Shown piece by piece: positions 34,678-44,454 of a stretch of DNA of 64,000 nt. The notes under the pieces were generated by a model. It had not been told where the DNA came from. It worked only from the letters and a program-made list of their open reading frames with translations, and made no database searches. The position numbers and the translations under genes are program-made. Origin of the DNA: an uncultured Muribaculaceae bacterium (GTDB lineage Bacteria > Bacteroidota > Bacteroidia > Bacteroidales > Muribaculaceae). How positions within the stretch are numbered: position 1 is the first letter of the stretch; the number at the start of each line of letters is the position of its first letter. The stretch is from the NCBI GenBank assembly GCA_910583675.1, contig CAJTYH010000002.1:1-64000 (forward strand), written 5' to 3'.

Positions 34678-35637
34678 TCAATTGCTCCGGCTTATCAGAC
34701 CCGAAGCCAGATTCTCAAAGAAAGCTCGCCCTTCAGGGATGAGATCCGCACTGTCAAGAGCATCTATCGCTTCACCTGCAAAACGTTCTATCAGCTTATG
34801 TGAACGCTCGGCAAGTTGCAGTTCATCATAAATGGCCTTTATTTCCTTTATCTTAAGGTAATCGGTGAGTTTACGCGCCAAAACGTCGTTCATCTCGGAC
34901 GGGCGTTCGGCCATCGCCGTTATCCAGAGCCAAGTCTTCTTCTCGTTTATTATATCTCCTCCGATCTCTTTGCCGAAGAGAGCCGGATCGCCATACGTAT
35001 CCAGGAAGTCATCCTGCAACTGAAAGGCGATGCCCAGTAATTCGCCATAACGATAAATCGCATCCTGGGATTTTTCCGAGGCACCGGCCAACAACGCGCC
35101 CATGCTTGCGGCACAAGCCAAGAGGACTGATGTTTTCAGGCGGATCATCTCAAGATATTCATCAACGGATACATCCGTCCTTGCCTCGAAATCCATGTCG
35201 TATTGCTGTCCCTCATATACCTCCATTGCCGTCTTGTTGAACAACCTCAAGACCTCAACGGCTTTTTCTTCCTGACAATCCGCTACGAGTTGCGTCGCCA
35301 TGGTAAGCATGGCATCTCCCGAAAGTATGGCAGTGGACTGGTTCCAACGACGGTGGACGGCGGGTCTGCCACGCCTCATCGATGCATTGTCCATCACATC
35401 ATCATGCAAAAGAGTGAAGTTGTGAAACATCTCTATTCCCAAAGCTTGAGGAATCGCCTTTTCAGGTGCAAGCCCATAAGCGTCGGCCGCTGCCATCAGC
35501 AACATGGGGCGCAACCGTTTGCCTCCCCCATCCAAAGTGTAACGAATTGGGGCATAAAGGCCGTCAGGCCGTTCTGGATATGGAATTTCCGCAAGATTCT
35601 GCTCAATGAGATCCGAGTAATATTCAGCGTGGTGCAT
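34678..35637 (-). CDS. polyprenyl diphosphate synthase (farnesyl/geranylgeranyl type)
   Basis: Condenses isopentenyl diphosphate with allylic diphosphates for quinone and undecaprenyl precursors. 319 residues from the ATG at 35637 (MHHAEYYSDLIEQNL). The first Asp-rich motif is DDVMD in LLHDDVMDNASMRRGRP and the second is DDFLD in QLQDDFLDTYGDP. GGGKRLRP binds substrate. The longer frame to 35676 contains the promoter -7 box (35664-35671) inside its first codons, so the later ATG is the likely start. Exact chain length is not predictable here. Confidence 0.9.
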   Translation of the reverse strand: MHHAEYYSDLIEQNLAEIPYPERPDGLYAPIRYTLDGGGKRLRPMLLMAAADAYGLAPEKAIPQALGIEMFHNFTLLHDDVMDNASMRRGRPAVHRRWNQSTAILSGDAMLTMATQLVADCQEEKAVEVLRLFNKTAMEVYEGQQYDMDFEARTDVSVDEYLEMIRLKTSVLLACAASMGALLAGASEKSQDAIYRYGELLGIAFQLQDDFLDTYGDPALFGKEIGGDIINEKKTWLWITAMAERPSEMNDVLARKLTDYLKIKEIKAIYDELQLAERSHKLIERFAGEAIDALDSADLIPEGRAFFENLASGLISRSN

Positions 35638-35663
35638 TGCTTCGTAAGAACTTATTTTTGATG

Positions 35664-35671
35664 CAAATTTA
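35664..35671 (-). promoter_or_regulatory. -7 box of the polyprenyl synthase gene
   Basis: TAAATTTG on the minus strand, followed by C. It lies 26 nt before the ATG at 35637 and inside the longer alternative frame, which decides the start. It is divergent from the box at 35694. Confidence 0.6.
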
Positions 35672-35693
35672 CGCATCTTTCCCGAATTATGGC

Positions 35694-35701
35694 TAATTTT
35701 G
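35694..35701 (+). promoter_or_regulatory. -7 box of the DUF4250 gene
   Basis: TAATTTTG followed by C matches TAnnTTTG. It is 7 nt before the first ATG (35709), so the message is leaderless if that ATG is used, or has an approximately 19-nt leader with the ATG at 35727. Confidence 0.55.
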
Positions 35702-35708
35702 CATTATA

Positions 35709-35912
35709 ATGCAGCGATTTTCTAAAATGACTTTTGACAATCTTCCCAACGACCCCATAATACTTCTCAGTGTGATAAATACCAAACTGCGCGACTATTA
35801 CAAGTCGCTTGCAGCGCTATGCGACGACATGAATGTCAGCCGGAATGAAATAGAGTCAAAACTCGGCGCCATCGGTTACGTCTATGATCCTCAATTGAAT
35901 AAGTTCGTATAA
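35709..35912 (+). CDS. DUF4250 domain protein
   Basis: A 67-residue (or 61-residue from Met7 at 35727) cytoplasmic protein. NLPNDPIILLSVINTKLRDYYKSLAALCDDMNV and GAIGYVYDPQLNKFV match the small DUF4250 family found in Bacteroidetes and Firmicutes, function unknown. It begins a plus-strand run with a UvrD-type helicase 19 bp downstream. Confidence 0.8.
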   Translation: MQRFSKMTFDNLPNDPIILLSVINTKLRDYYKSLAALCDDMNVSRNEIESKLGAIGYVYDPQLNKFV

Positions 35913-35931
35913 TAGCGGGAAGACAAAGAAG

Positions 35932-38301
35932 ATGCAGGATTATCTTTCAAAACTCAATCCGCAACAGTTGGCAGCTGTAAATTACCTGGGTGGCCCGCAA
36001 TTGGTTATTGCCGGTGCCGGCTCGGGGAAAACGCGTGTCCTGACATACAAGATCGTTCACCTTCTCTCACAAGGTTACGAGCCGTACCGCATCATGGCTC
36101 TTACTTTCACAAACAAGGCCGCCAGGGAAATGCGGGAACGAATCGAACCCCTCGTTGGAGCGGCCACAGCAAACCGGCTGTGGATGGGCACATTCCACAG
36201 CATATTCGCACGGTTGCTCCGCAACCATGCCGACCGCATCGGATTCAAACCGTCCTTCACGATCTACGATGCGTCTGATTCCAAACAAGCCATCAAGGCC
36301 ATAATAAAGGATCTGCAGCTTGACGATAAGATCTATAAGCCCGGAGTGGTTCAAAATGCCATTTCCATGGCAAAGAATGCGTTGATCAGCCCTGAACGCT
36401 ATATGATGGACAAGGACTTGATGGAAGCCGACCAAAGGGCGAAACGCCCGCTTACTGCTGAAATCTATAAGATATATCGTCATAGATGCCTTGTATCGGG
36501 AGCCATGGATTTTGATGATCTGCTGTTCTATACCAACGTGTTGCTGCGGGATAACGCCGATGTGCGTCATCACTACCAGGAATTTTTCAGGTACGTGCTT
36601 GTAGACGAGTATCAGGACACCAATTTCGCACAGCATTGCATCGTGACCGAACTATGTCGCGACAGCAACAACCTGACCATGGTGGGTGACGATGCTCAGA
36701 GCATATATTCCTTCCGGGGAGCGAACATACGAAACATACTTAACCTGAAAAAGGCATATCCGACGCTCAAAATCTTCAAACTGGAGCAAAACTACCGCTC
36801 TACCCGCAATATTGTCAATGCGGCAAATTCTTTGATTGCAAAGAACAGTGAGCAGATAAAAAAAGAGGTCTTTTCCGAGAACGAGATCGGCACCAAGATC
36901 GAGGTTATGAACAGTTCCACGGATTTCGAGGAAGCCTATCTTGTCGCAAACAGGATTTCTCAACTTCAGCGTTCCAGCCATGACAACCTTGACGAGTTCG
37001 CAGTGCTTTACCGAACCAATGCACAAAGCCGACGGTTAGAGGAATCCTTGAGAAAAAGGAACATATCGTACCGTATATATGGCGGCCTTAGCTTCTACCA
37101 ACGCAAGGAGATAAAGGACGCAATAGCATATTTCAGACTTGCCACCAATCCCGACGACGATGAAGCCCTGAGAAGGATAATCAACTATCCCGCCAGAGGG
37201 ATTGGAGAAACGACGATAAACAAGCTCGTGCGTGCCGCAATCGACAACAACGTAAGCATCTGGAGCGTAATATGTGATCCTGCCACTTACAATCTGGAAG
37301 TAAACAGTGGCACCCTTAAAAAACTTGATGGATTCCGTGCGCTGATAAACGATTTCATTGAAACCGACAAAGCAGGAGGAGATGCCTACACGCTTGCCAC
37401 GGCCATCATAACGCGCACGAAGCTTTTATCATCTCTCTTCTCGGACAATACCCCTGAAAGCATCTCCAAACAGGAGAACCTGCAGGAAATCCTAAGCAAC
37501 GTAAAGGATTTTGTGGACGAGCACAACGAGATCGGCGAAACCGGCAACACAAGCATGTCCCACTTCCTTGCGGAAGTATCGCTCGCCACGGATCAGGATG
37601 AAAAAGATACATCCGAGCATAAGGTAACGCTTATGACCGTACATGCCGCAAAAGGACTTGAATTCAACAATGTGATCATCGTAGGAGCGGAAGAAGAGCT
37701 CTTTCCATCCGCCATGTCCTCGTCTTCGCTAAGCGAAATAGAGGAGGAACGCAGACTTATGTATGTGGCCATGACTCGGGCACGCAAATTTTGCATGATA
37801 ACATACGCATCGTCACGCTTCCGCAACGGACAGACCAAGCTGTGCCAGCCTTCGAGATTCCTGCACGACATAGACCCGAAATATATCAAGCTCATGCAGG
37901 GTACCGATCTGGGGTATACGCGCCATGGCATTGACCCGTATGAAAACTATCGGTCATCTTTCCATAGTCCGATTGTGACATCAGCCATCAATCCCGCTCC
38001 TTCAACTCCTCCCCCGCCTGGACATGCTTCGGACAGGTGGCAAGAACGTGTCTCCCGATCAACATCCACAAATGAAATCCCCGCAGGCTCCAAGCCGATG
38101 CCTTCGGCAGGACAATATTCCGTTCACGGAATCAATGAGGTAAGAGAAGGGATGATGATCGTACACGAACGATTCGGGAGAGGCAAGATCATGGCCGTAA
38201 CCACAGATCCCACAGGCGAAAAGATAACCGTATTGTTCGCAAATGTGGAACAACGCACCCTCATGCTTAAATATGCCCGATTCGCCATATATGACCAATA
38301 A
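35932..38301 (+). CDS. UvrD/PcrA-type superfamily 1 DNA helicase
   Basis: 3'-5' DNA helicase acting in repair and replication restart. The 789-residue protein has all SF1A motifs: Walker A (AGAGSGKTR, about 27-35), Walker B (LVDEYQDTN), motif III (GDDAQSIYSFRGA), motif IV (LEQNYRST), motif V (TVHAAKGLEFNNVIIVGAEEELFP) and motif VI (EERRLMYVAMTRARK). A C-terminal Tudor-like segment (VHERFGRGKIMAVT) is characteristic of PcrA, the RNA-polymerase-binding part. Its stop overlaps the nspC start by 11 bp. Confidence 0.95.
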   Translation: MQDYLSKLNPQQLAAVNYLGGPQLVIAGAGSGKTRVLTYKIVHLLSQGYEPYRIMALTFTNKAAREMRERIEPLVGAATANRLWMGTFHSIFARLLRNHADRIGFKPSFTIYDASDSKQAIKAIIKDLQLDDKIYKPGVVQNAISMAKNALISPERYMMDKDLMEADQRAKRPLTAEIYKIYRHRCLVSGAMDFDDLLFYTNVLLRDNADVRHHYQEFFRYVLVDEYQDTNFAQHCIVTELCRDSNNLTMVGDDAQSIYSFRGANIRNILNLKKAYPTLKIFKLEQNYRSTRNIVNAANSLIAKNSEQIKKEVFSENEIGTKIEVMNSSTDFEEAYLVANRISQLQRSSHDNLDEFAVLYRTNAQSRRLEESLRKRNISYRIYGGLSFYQRKEIKDAIAYFRLATNPDDDEALRRIINYPARGIGETTINKLVRAAIDNNVSIWSVICDPATYNLEVNSGTLKKLDGFRALINDFIETDKAGGDAYTLATAIITRTKLLSSLFSDNTPESISKQENLQEILSNVKDFVDEHNEIGETGNTSMSHFLAEVSLATDQDEKDTSEHKVTLMTVHAAKGLEFNNVIIVGAEEELFPSAMSSSSLSEIEEERRLMYVAMTRARKFCMITYASSRFRNGQTKLCQPSRFLHDIDPKYIKLMQGTDLGYTRHGIDPYENYRSSFHSPIVTSAINPAPSTPPPPGHASDRWQERVSRSTSTNEIPAGSKPMPSAGQYSVHGINEVREGMMIVHERFGRGKIMAVTTDPTGEKITVLFANVEQRTLMLKYARFAIYDQ

Positions 38302-39496
38302 ACATAAATCACCAACGAATATAATTCTTACGAAAGTGCTAAATACCCCATGCTACGTTGTATATGAAGACCGCCTGAGGGCAAATCTGGATCTTATCGC
38401 GGATGTCAGCCGACGTTCGGGTGCCAAGATCATAATGGCATTCAAAGCCAATGCGCTCTGGAAGACATTCCACATATTCCGTGAATACGGAGTGGAATTC
38501 ACCGCCTCCTCACTCAACGAACTGCGCCTTGGCGTGGAAGAGTTGCATTGCAGGGCGCACTCCTACTGTCCGGCATATACGGAAAGCACCATCGGCGATT
38601 ATCTTGCGGGAAGCTCACATATCACATTCAATTCCATAAGCCAGTGGGAGACTTTCCGTGGAACTCTTGATAAGTACAACGAAGCCAATCCCGACAAACG
38701 GGTTTCCCCCGGACTAAGGGTTAATCCGAGATGTTCCGTTGTGGAAACCGACATATACAATCCGGCTCTACCCGGAAGTCGTTTCGGTGCGGAGGCCAGC
38801 CAGCTGGAAGGTGGATTGCCTAAAGGCATAGAGGGTCTGCACTTCCATGCATTATGCGAGTCGTCAAGTGAAGATTTGCAGAAGGTACTTGAGGCTTTCG
38901 AGACACAATTCGGGCATCTGCTACCCTTCGTAAAATGGGTCAATATGGGTGGTGGCCACCTTATGACACGTTCGGGATACGATACGGATCTGCTTGTAAA
39001 GACAATTCGTGATTTCAAAGACCGATATCCGCATATAGATGTCATACTTGAACCGGGGAGCGCATTTACATGGCGTACAGGCGACCTGATTGCATCCGTG
39101 GTGGATATCGTGGAAAACGATGGCATAAAAACCGCCATTCTTGACGTATCTTTCGCTTGTCATATGCCTGATTGCCTGGAAATGCCATATAAACCGACCG
39201 TTTCTGAAGCCCTTGACGAGCAAGCTGTGGCGGCATTGTCAACCGAGAGAATATATACCTACCGTTTCGGAGGCAACTCTTGCCTTAGTGGCGACTTTAT
39301 GGGTGACTGGCATTTTGACAGACCTTTAAAGCCGGGTGACAGGCTCACGTTCGAAGACATGAATCACTATACGACAGTGAAGACAAACATGTTCAACGGC
39401 ATAACTCATCCCGACATTGCGTTCATAGATGCACAGGGGGAAGAAAGCTATATTCGCAAATTTACCTACGAAGACTATAAAAACAGAATGTCCTGA
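38291..39496 (+). CDS. nspC: carboxynorspermidine decarboxylase
   Basis: PLP enzyme of the alternative spermidine pathway, decarboxylating carboxyspermidine. 401 residues from the ATG at 38291 (MTNKHKSPTNII). An alanine-racemase-type barrel has the PLP-lysine region MAFKANALWKTF near the N-terminus and the C-terminal site CLSGDFMGDW. EPGSAFTWRTGDLIASVVDIVEN matches the family. The start lies within the last codons of the helicase gene (11-bp overlap). The partner dehydrogenase is not in the window. Confidence 0.92.
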   Translation: MTNKHKSPTNIILTKVLNTPCYVVYEDRLRANLDLIADVSRRSGAKIIMAFKANALWKTFHIFREYGVEFTASSLNELRLGVEELHCRAHSYCPAYTESTIGDYLAGSSHITFNSISQWETFRGTLDKYNEANPDKRVSPGLRVNPRCSVVETDIYNPALPGSRFGAEASQLEGGLPKGIEGLHFHALCESSSEDLQKVLEAFETQFGHLLPFVKWVNMGGGHLMTRSGYDTDLLVKTIRDFKDRYPHIDVILEPGSAFTWRTGDLIASVVDIVENDGIKTAILDVSFACHMPDCLEMPYKPTVSEALDEQAVAALSTERIYTYRFGGNSCLSGDFMGDWHFDRPLKPGDRLTFEDMNHYTTVKTNMFNGITHPDIAFIDAQGEESYIRKFTYEDYKNRMS

Positions 39497-39538
39497 TCAT
39501 GCGTTTCCCTTTTTAAATCCGATAAAACAACCCTGCTG

Positions 39539-40537
39539 ATGAAAAAATATTCGGTAATAATCCCTGTCTACAACCGCATTGATGAAATAAAAGACCTCTT
39601 GGAAAGTCTTAGTGAGCAGTCTGCGTCAAACTTCGAGGTCATAATCGTAGAGGACGGTTCTACGGCGCCCTGCCGGGAGACAGTGGAAAAGTACCGTGAC
39701 AGACTTGACATAAAGTATTTCTACAAGGAAAACGAAGGACGTTCCATAGCCCGCAATTATGGGATGGAACGTGCCACGGGCGACTACTTCATTTTCTTCG
39801 ATTCCGATTGCGTGATCCCGGCAGACTATTTTTCCAAGCTCAATGCAATGTCCTCCACCGAATATTTCGATTGTTTCGGTGGCCCGGATGCCGCAGACAA
39901 TTCATTTACTCCGACCCAGAAAGCCATAAATCATGCCATGACCTCCTTTCTCACTACAGGAGGCATAAGGGGAGGCAAGGTGCGGCTTGAGAAATTCACA
40001 CCGCGTACTTTTAACATGGGATTCTCGCGTCAAGTATATGAAACCGTGGGAGGGTTCAGGGAGATGTTTTCAGAGGACATAGACATGAGCACCCGGATAA
40101 GGTTGGCCGGTTTTAAAATAGGACTTTATCCGGATCTACCCGTATATCATAAGAGGCGCGTTGATTTCAAGAAGTTTCTAAGACAAGTATATGTGTTCGG
40201 TATGTCCCGCATAACCTTGAAGCTCCTCTATCCCGACAGCCTCAAGGCAGTGCATTGCCTCCCGGCGCTATTCGTGATCGGGGTTGTCGCGATGATCCTT
40301 ATGGCCATATTTGTTTCTCCTTGGTGGCTCGCTCCACTGGCAATATACCTTTTGGCGATTTTTGCAGACGCACTCCGGACGACACGTTCTCCCGGCATTG
40401 CTTTCCGTGCGTTACCAGCCTCCATCATACAGCTCGGAGGCTACGGATGCGGTTTCATCAAAGCCTATATATTAAAGATACTCTTGGGCAAAGGCCGCGA
40501 TGAACGTGAAGAGATAGCCATGCGTAAAGGCAAATAA
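39539..40537 (+). CDS. family 2 glycosyltransferase, membrane-associated
   Basis: A 332-residue GT-A fold transferase. YSVIIPVYNRIDEIKDLLESLSEQS and VIIVEDGSTAPC form the nucleotide-sugar-binding half, FFDSDCVIP is the DxD-type metal motif, and FSEDIDMSTRIRLAGFKIG supplies the probable catalytic base region. Two or three transmembrane helices follow after about residue 240, anchoring it at the cytoplasmic membrane. Acceptor unknown; glycolipid or cell-envelope polysaccharide is a reasonable inference. It begins 42 bp after nspC. Confidence 0.87.
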   Translation: MKKYSVIIPVYNRIDEIKDLLESLSEQSASNFEVIIVEDGSTAPCRETVEKYRDRLDIKYFYKENEGRSIARNYGMERATGDYFIFFDSDCVIPADYFSKLNAMSSTEYFDCFGGPDAADNSFTPTQKAINHAMTSFLTTGGIRGGKVRLEKFTPRTFNMGFSRQVYETVGGFREMFSEDIDMSTRIRLAGFKIGLYPDLPVYHKRRVDFKKFLRQVYVFGMSRITLKLLYPDSLKAVHCLPALFVIGVVAMILMAIFVSPWWLAPLAIYLLAIFADALRTTRSPGIAFRALPASIIQLGGYGCGFIKAYILKILLGKGRDEREEIAMRKGK

Positions 40538-40572
40538 ATCCGATCTATAACCTCTCGAAAACCAAGTTACAG

Positions 40573-41319
40573 ATGAATTCCATGGACAGCATAGACCCCA
40601 CCATCCCATCCCCTATGGATGCCCGCAGCAACCCCCGGATCCTTATCAAGGATCTGAACGAGGATGAGAAACCCCGTGAAAAAGCCGGGCGATTGGGGCT
40701 GGATTCGCTTACGGATGTGGAGCTGCTTGCGCTTTTGCTCGGATCCGGGATGTCAGGCAAATCCGTACTTGACCTTGCACGTGAGATCCTACAGGACAAC
40801 GACAATAAACTGAGCCGTCTGTCACGCATGTCCATAGCGGAACTGAAAAAGAAATACAAGGGGGTAGGAACAGCCAAGGCCACACTGCTGTCAGCAGCCA
40901 TGACATTCGGAGCAAGGGTTCAGAAGAGCCTGAGCCTTGTAGACGAGCAGATGATCAGCAGCCGCCATGTATACAACTATATGCGTGATACTCTCGAGCG
41001 GTTGAACTATGAGGAATTCTGGGTGCTCCATCTCAATCGTGCAAATCGCGTCCTTTTCAAGGAGCGTATTAGCAAAGGGGGCATGGCATGTACCGCTGTG
41101 GACATAAAACTCATAGCCAAAAGTGCGATCGACCATCTATCATCAGGAATAATATTGGTGCATAATCATCCCTCGGGCACAATGCAACCGTCCGGTCAGG
41201 ACGACAGCCTGACCGGACGGATTGTAGAGATCTGCAAGATCATTGATGTGCCGGTGCATGACCACATCATCGTCGGCCCTACCGGATACTATTCCTATCG
41301 GGATAGCGGAAGACTTTGA
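40573..41319 (+). CDS. radC: RadC family JAB-domain protein
   Basis: A 248-residue protein with an N-terminal helix-hairpin-helix-like region (KAGRLGLDSLTDVELLALLLGSG) and a C-terminal JAB/MPN+ metalloprotease-like domain with the zinc motif HNHPSG followed by the Asp pair (QDDSLTGRI). Despite the historical DNA-repair name, biochemical function is uncertain. It is the last gene of a plus-strand run, with about 45 bp to the convergent barrel gene. Confidence 0.92.
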   Translation: MNSMDSIDPTIPSPMDARSNPRILIKDLNEDEKPREKAGRLGLDSLTDVELLALLLGSGMSGKSVLDLAREILQDNDNKLSRLSRMSIAELKKKYKGVGTAKATLLSAAMTFGARVQKSLSLVDEQMISSRHVYNYMRDTLERLNYEEFWVLHLNRANRVLFKERISKGGMACTAVDIKLIAKSAIDHLSSGIILVHNHPSGTMQPSGQDDSLTGRIVEICKIIDVPVHDHIIVGPTGYYSYRDSGRL

Positions 41320-41364
41320 CACCAAGGAACCACACTGTGAGATTCCTATCATGTGTCAAGTCTA

Positions 41365-42087
41365 TCAGAAATTATATCCCAAAGTTATTGAGAACAGGTT
41401 GCGACGAAGATTGCGCGGGAGCATCACGGTTCCACTTTTCATGTCGGTTATGCCCCACGCACCGCTAAGCGCTGCGTAATATGTCTGATAAGAAACCCCG
41501 ACACCGAATTTCCATTGAAGGTCAAGATGCTTGAATCCCTCGGTACCAAATAGAGAGCCGTCATGATCTGGCATGTTCTTGTCATTGCCATATACCTCTC
41601 CGATTTTGTAATTGGCATAAAGGCTGAGATTCAACTGCGGCCCCGTAAAGACATTTACCTTTACATCTTCCGCAAAGTCAAAATGGAAACCGATCATCAA
41701 GGGAACCCTGAAACCGAAATTGCGAATGGAGCCGTCTACCTGATATAGTATAGTGTTAGGTTCTCCCGTTTCCTGATCATAAATAGGATTGTCAGGAATG
41801 AAACTGTTCCATTTGCTGGTTCCGAAAGTGTTATAGAAGAATGAAAGTCCCGGCTCAAAATACAGGTTCATAAAAAGCGGTATGTCATATATGGCTCCTG
41901 CGGAGAATCCGGCATTGCTGCTGTAATTGCCTCCTCCATTGGCTGCGGAACTTATATCCACACCGACACGCACACCGAAAAACGACTTGTTATCAGGGTT
42001 GTCAAACATATAGCTTGTCTCGGCGTTGGAAGCTGCAAAACCAGTGGCCAAGGCCACTCCGAGCAAAATTGATCTAAGTTTTTTCAT
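41365..42087 (-). CDS. outer-membrane beta-barrel protein (porin family)
   Basis: A 240-residue protein with signal peptide KKLRSILLGVALATGFAASNA and an eight-strand barrel pattern of the outer-membrane-beta-barrel type (FFGVRVGVDISSAANGGG; FYFEPGLSFFYNTFG-like strands; ending ITLGYNF). Function unknown, likely structural or small-solute. The ATG at 42087 is chosen because it begins the signal peptide and follows a -7 box at 42109-42116. Confidence 0.82.
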   Translation of the reverse strand: MKKLRSILLGVALATGFAASNAETSYMFDNPDNKSFFGVRVGVDISSAANGGGNYSSNAGFSAGAIYDIPLFMNLYFEPGLSFFYNTFGTSKWNSFIPDNPIYDQETGEPNTILYQVDGSIRNFGFRVPLMIGFHFDFAEDVKVNVFTGPQLNLSLYANYKIGEVYGNDKNMPDHDGSLFGTEGFKHLDLQWKFGVGVSYQTYYAALSGAWGITDMKSGTVMLPRNLRRNLFSITLGYNF

Positions 42088-42108
42088 TTTCAATCTTTTT
42101 AGGTATTG

Positions 42109-42116
42109 CAAATGTA
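42109..42116 (-). promoter_or_regulatory. -7 box of the beta-barrel gene
   Basis: TACATTTG followed by C on the minus strand, 21 nt before the ATG at 42087. It excludes the longer frame starting at 42111. Confidence 0.6.
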
Positions 42117-42240
42117 ATAATAATTAGCGAACCCGGCGCACATTCTGAAAAATAAATTCCCCTCTTTCGTATGACAAATGCATCAACGTTAAGATTTCAT
42201 TAAATCCCGGAGATGTTATGACGATCACATCTATTTATGC

Positions 42241-42248
42241 TAAATTTG
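42241..42248 (+). promoter_or_regulatory. -7 box of the two-component system
   Basis: TAAATTTG matches TAnnTTTG, giving a leader of about 54 nt before the response-regulator ATG at 42308. No TTTG at the usual distance; a 6-bp inverted repeat (AGATGT/ACATCT, 42211-42232) lies in that position instead. Confidence 0.5.
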
Positions 42249-42307
42249 TTCCATTATTACTTCCCCTGAGGTTGACATGATCTTGAAATCTATTAAATAA
42301 TGACTAT

Positions 42308-43000
42308 ATGGCAGCAAGGATATTGATCGTAGATGATGAGGACACGTTATGCGAAGTCCTTAGATTCAACCTTGAATCCGAAGGATATGAGACCGGGGTC
42401 GCCCACAGCGCAGAAGAAGCACTTTCAATGGCGCCGGAAAGCTACTCCCTAATACTCCTTGATATAATGATGGATGGTATCAGCGGTGTGGAGATGGCAC
42501 GGATCCTCAAGAAAAGCCCTTCAACAGCGAATATACCGGTTATATTCTGCACAGCGAAAGGAAGCGAGGACGACATGGTAGAGGGATTGCACATTGGTGC
42601 GGATGATTATATCGTAAAACCATATTCCATCCGCAATGTGCTCGCCAGGATAAAGGCCGTTCTAAGAAGAACCGGAAAATTGCCTTTGACACAGCCTGTA
42701 CAGAATCAGTATAATTTAACTTACAAGGGTTTGACACTTTTCCCAAATCAAAAGAGATGCATTGTAAATGGAGACGAAGTAAAACTCCCGAGAAAGGAAT
42801 TCGAGATACTTCTTGCACTCCTATCAAATAGAGGGAGATTGTTTTCCAGGGAGGATTTGCTGCATAGTATCTGGCCGGACGAAGTGGTTGTACTCAACCG
42901 CGTTGTAGACGTCAACATAACCCGTATAAGACAAAAACTCGGAGAATATGGCAAAAATATCGTAACGCGACCAGGGTATGGATATGTATTCGTTGAATAG
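42308..43000 (+). CDS. OmpR/PhoB-type response regulator
   Basis: DNA-binding output of a two-component system, 230 residues. The receiver domain has the acidic pair Asp9/Asp10, phosphoacceptor Asp52 (LILLDIMM), and the Thr and Lys switch residues (FCTAKGS; IVKPYS). A winged-helix DNA-binding domain follows from about residue 135 (LPRKEFEILLALLSNRGRLFSREDLLHSIWPDE; VVDVNITRIRQKLGE; GYGYVF). It overlaps the kinase gene by 23 bp. A PiT transporter and a repeat-rich promoter lie just downstream, so a PhoB-like role in phosphate control is my inference. Confidence 0.93.
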   Translation: MAARILIVDDEDTLCEVLRFNLESEGYETGVAHSAEEALSMAPESYSLILLDIMMDGISGVEMARILKKSPSTANIPVIFCTAKGSEDDMVEGLHIGADDYIVKPYSIRNVLARIKAVLRRTGKLPLTQPVQNQYNLTYKGLTLFPNQKRCIVNGDEVKLPRKEFEILLALLSNRGRLFSREDLLHSIWPDEVVVLNRVVDVNITRIRQKLGEYGKNIVTRPGYGYVFVE

Positions 43001-44441
43001 GCTGTCATATCACCGGCGCCTTTTCCTGTGGTTGTTAGGATACTCCATTATATTGATGGGATGCTTTGTCGTATTCCAGACGAAACGGGAGAAGCAATTC
43101 AAGGCAGAGGAACTAAACTCGCAATTACAACTCATAAACTCATACATCCTTTCCGAACTTTCAGATGGTGCTGATATCCGAGATATCCCACTGCATGCAA
43201 TTCACCCTTTTGAAGAATTGCGCGTCACGATGATAAATGCCGAAGGAAACGTAACATATGACACTTCATTGGATTCACTTCCAAATACCAATCACCTGAC
43301 CCGTGAGGAGATCGCCGCCGCAATAAAGCATGGTAACGGATTCACTATAAGGCGTCATAGCGAAAGTACCGGAGATACGTATTTCTATTCCGCATCCCGA
43401 GGTGATAAAGGACAAGTAATAAGAACGGCAGTCCCGTATTCTATATCGTTGAATGAACTTCTTGAGGCTGACTATGGTTTTTTCTGGTTCATTGGCACAA
43501 TCACATTTCTGATGTGCATGCTCGGTTTTTTCGCAACCCACAGATTGGGGCAACATATCTCAAGGCTCAACCGTTTTGCGGAAAAAGCTGAAAAGGGTTG
43601 CAAGATATCAGATACTGAACCGTTTCAACACGATGAACTGGGAAATATCGCCAACCATATAGTACGCCTGTATGCACGACTGCAACAGGCCAACGCTGAC
43701 CGTGACAAGGAACACAAGACAGCCTTGCATGAGCAGAAGGAAAAAGAAAGGATTAAGAAACAATTGACCAACAATATAAACCACGAACTTAAAACACCGG
43801 TAGCTGCGATAAGGATATGCCTTGAAACGTTGTTGTCGCATGAAGATATTCCGGACGCAAAAAGAAAGGATTTTCTGCAAAGAAGCCTTTCAAATACAGA
43901 CCGTCTGAAGAAGTTGCTGGAAGATGTCGCTCAGATTACACGCATGGACGACGGCTGCGAGCTCATTGAAAAATTCCCGGTAGACTTAAATGAAATCATA
44001 TCCGGAGTATGTCTTGAATGTCAACCGGCAGCTGAGGCCAAAGGGATCAGAATCTGCAACGAACTGACATGCAAATTACCATTTATAGGGAACCAATCAT
44101 TGCTCCAGTCTATATTTTATAATCTTATAGATAATGCGATTGCATATTCCGGAGGAACAGAGATTGTGATTGAATCCAAGGAAGAGAGCACCGATACTAT
44201 GAGGCTTATCATATATGACAATGGAAACGGAGTTGGCGAGGAACATCTGCCGTATTTGTTTGAACGTTTTTACCGAGTTGACAAAGGACGCTCCCGTGCT
44301 GCAGGGGGCACAGGACTCGGTTTGTCTATTGTTAAGAATGCGACTTTGTTTCATGGCGGCCACATATCCGTTGCCAATAGAAGTGGAGGAGGCTTGATCT
44401 TCAACCTTACATTTCCCATAGGACAATACCCTGTAGCCTAA
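42978..44441 (+). CDS. PhoR-like sensor histidine kinase
   Basis: A 487-residue membrane sensor. The first helix is at about 12-34 (LFLWLLGYSIILMGCFVVF), a periplasmic domain of roughly 130 residues follows, and the second helix is near 165-188 (FFWFIGTITFLMCMLGFF). After a HAMP-like linker comes HisKA with phosphoacceptor His in NHELKTPVAAIRI. The ATPase domain has an N-box (NLIDNAIAYSGG), G1 (YDNGNGVGEEHLPYLFERFYRVD) and G2 (GGTGLGLSIVK). Its start overlaps the response regulator, so the two are coupled. Signal unknown. Confidence 0.92.
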   Translation: MDMYSLNRLSYHRRLFLWLLGYSIILMGCFVVFQTKREKQFKAEELNSQLQLINSYILSELSDGADIRDIPLHAIHPFEELRVTMINAEGNVTYDTSLDSLPNTNHLTREEIAAAIKHGNGFTIRRHSESTGDTYFYSASRGDKGQVIRTAVPYSISLNELLEADYGFFWFIGTITFLMCMLGFFATHRLGQHISRLNRFAEKAEKGCKISDTEPFQHDELGNIANHIVRLYARLQQANADRDKEHKTALHEQKEKERIKKQLTNNINHELKTPVAAIRICLETLLSHEDIPDAKRKDFLQRSLSNTDRLKKLLEDVAQITRMDDGCELIEKFPVDLNEIISGVCLECQPAAEAKGIRICNELTCKLPFIGNQSLLQSIFYNLIDNAIAYSGGTEIVIESKEESTDTMRLIIYDNGNGVGEEHLPYLFERFYRVDKGRSRAAGGTGLGLSIVKNATLFHGGHISVANRSGGGLIFNLTFPIGQYPVA

Positions 44442-44454
44442 CCGGCATAAAACC

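Noticed and set aside
42211..42232. AGATGT/ACATCT inverted repeat before the response regulator as an autoregulatory site
   Set aside because: Only 6-bp arms with a 10-bp spacer and no resemblance to the TTTATGAAA repeats at the PiT promoter; too weak to claim.
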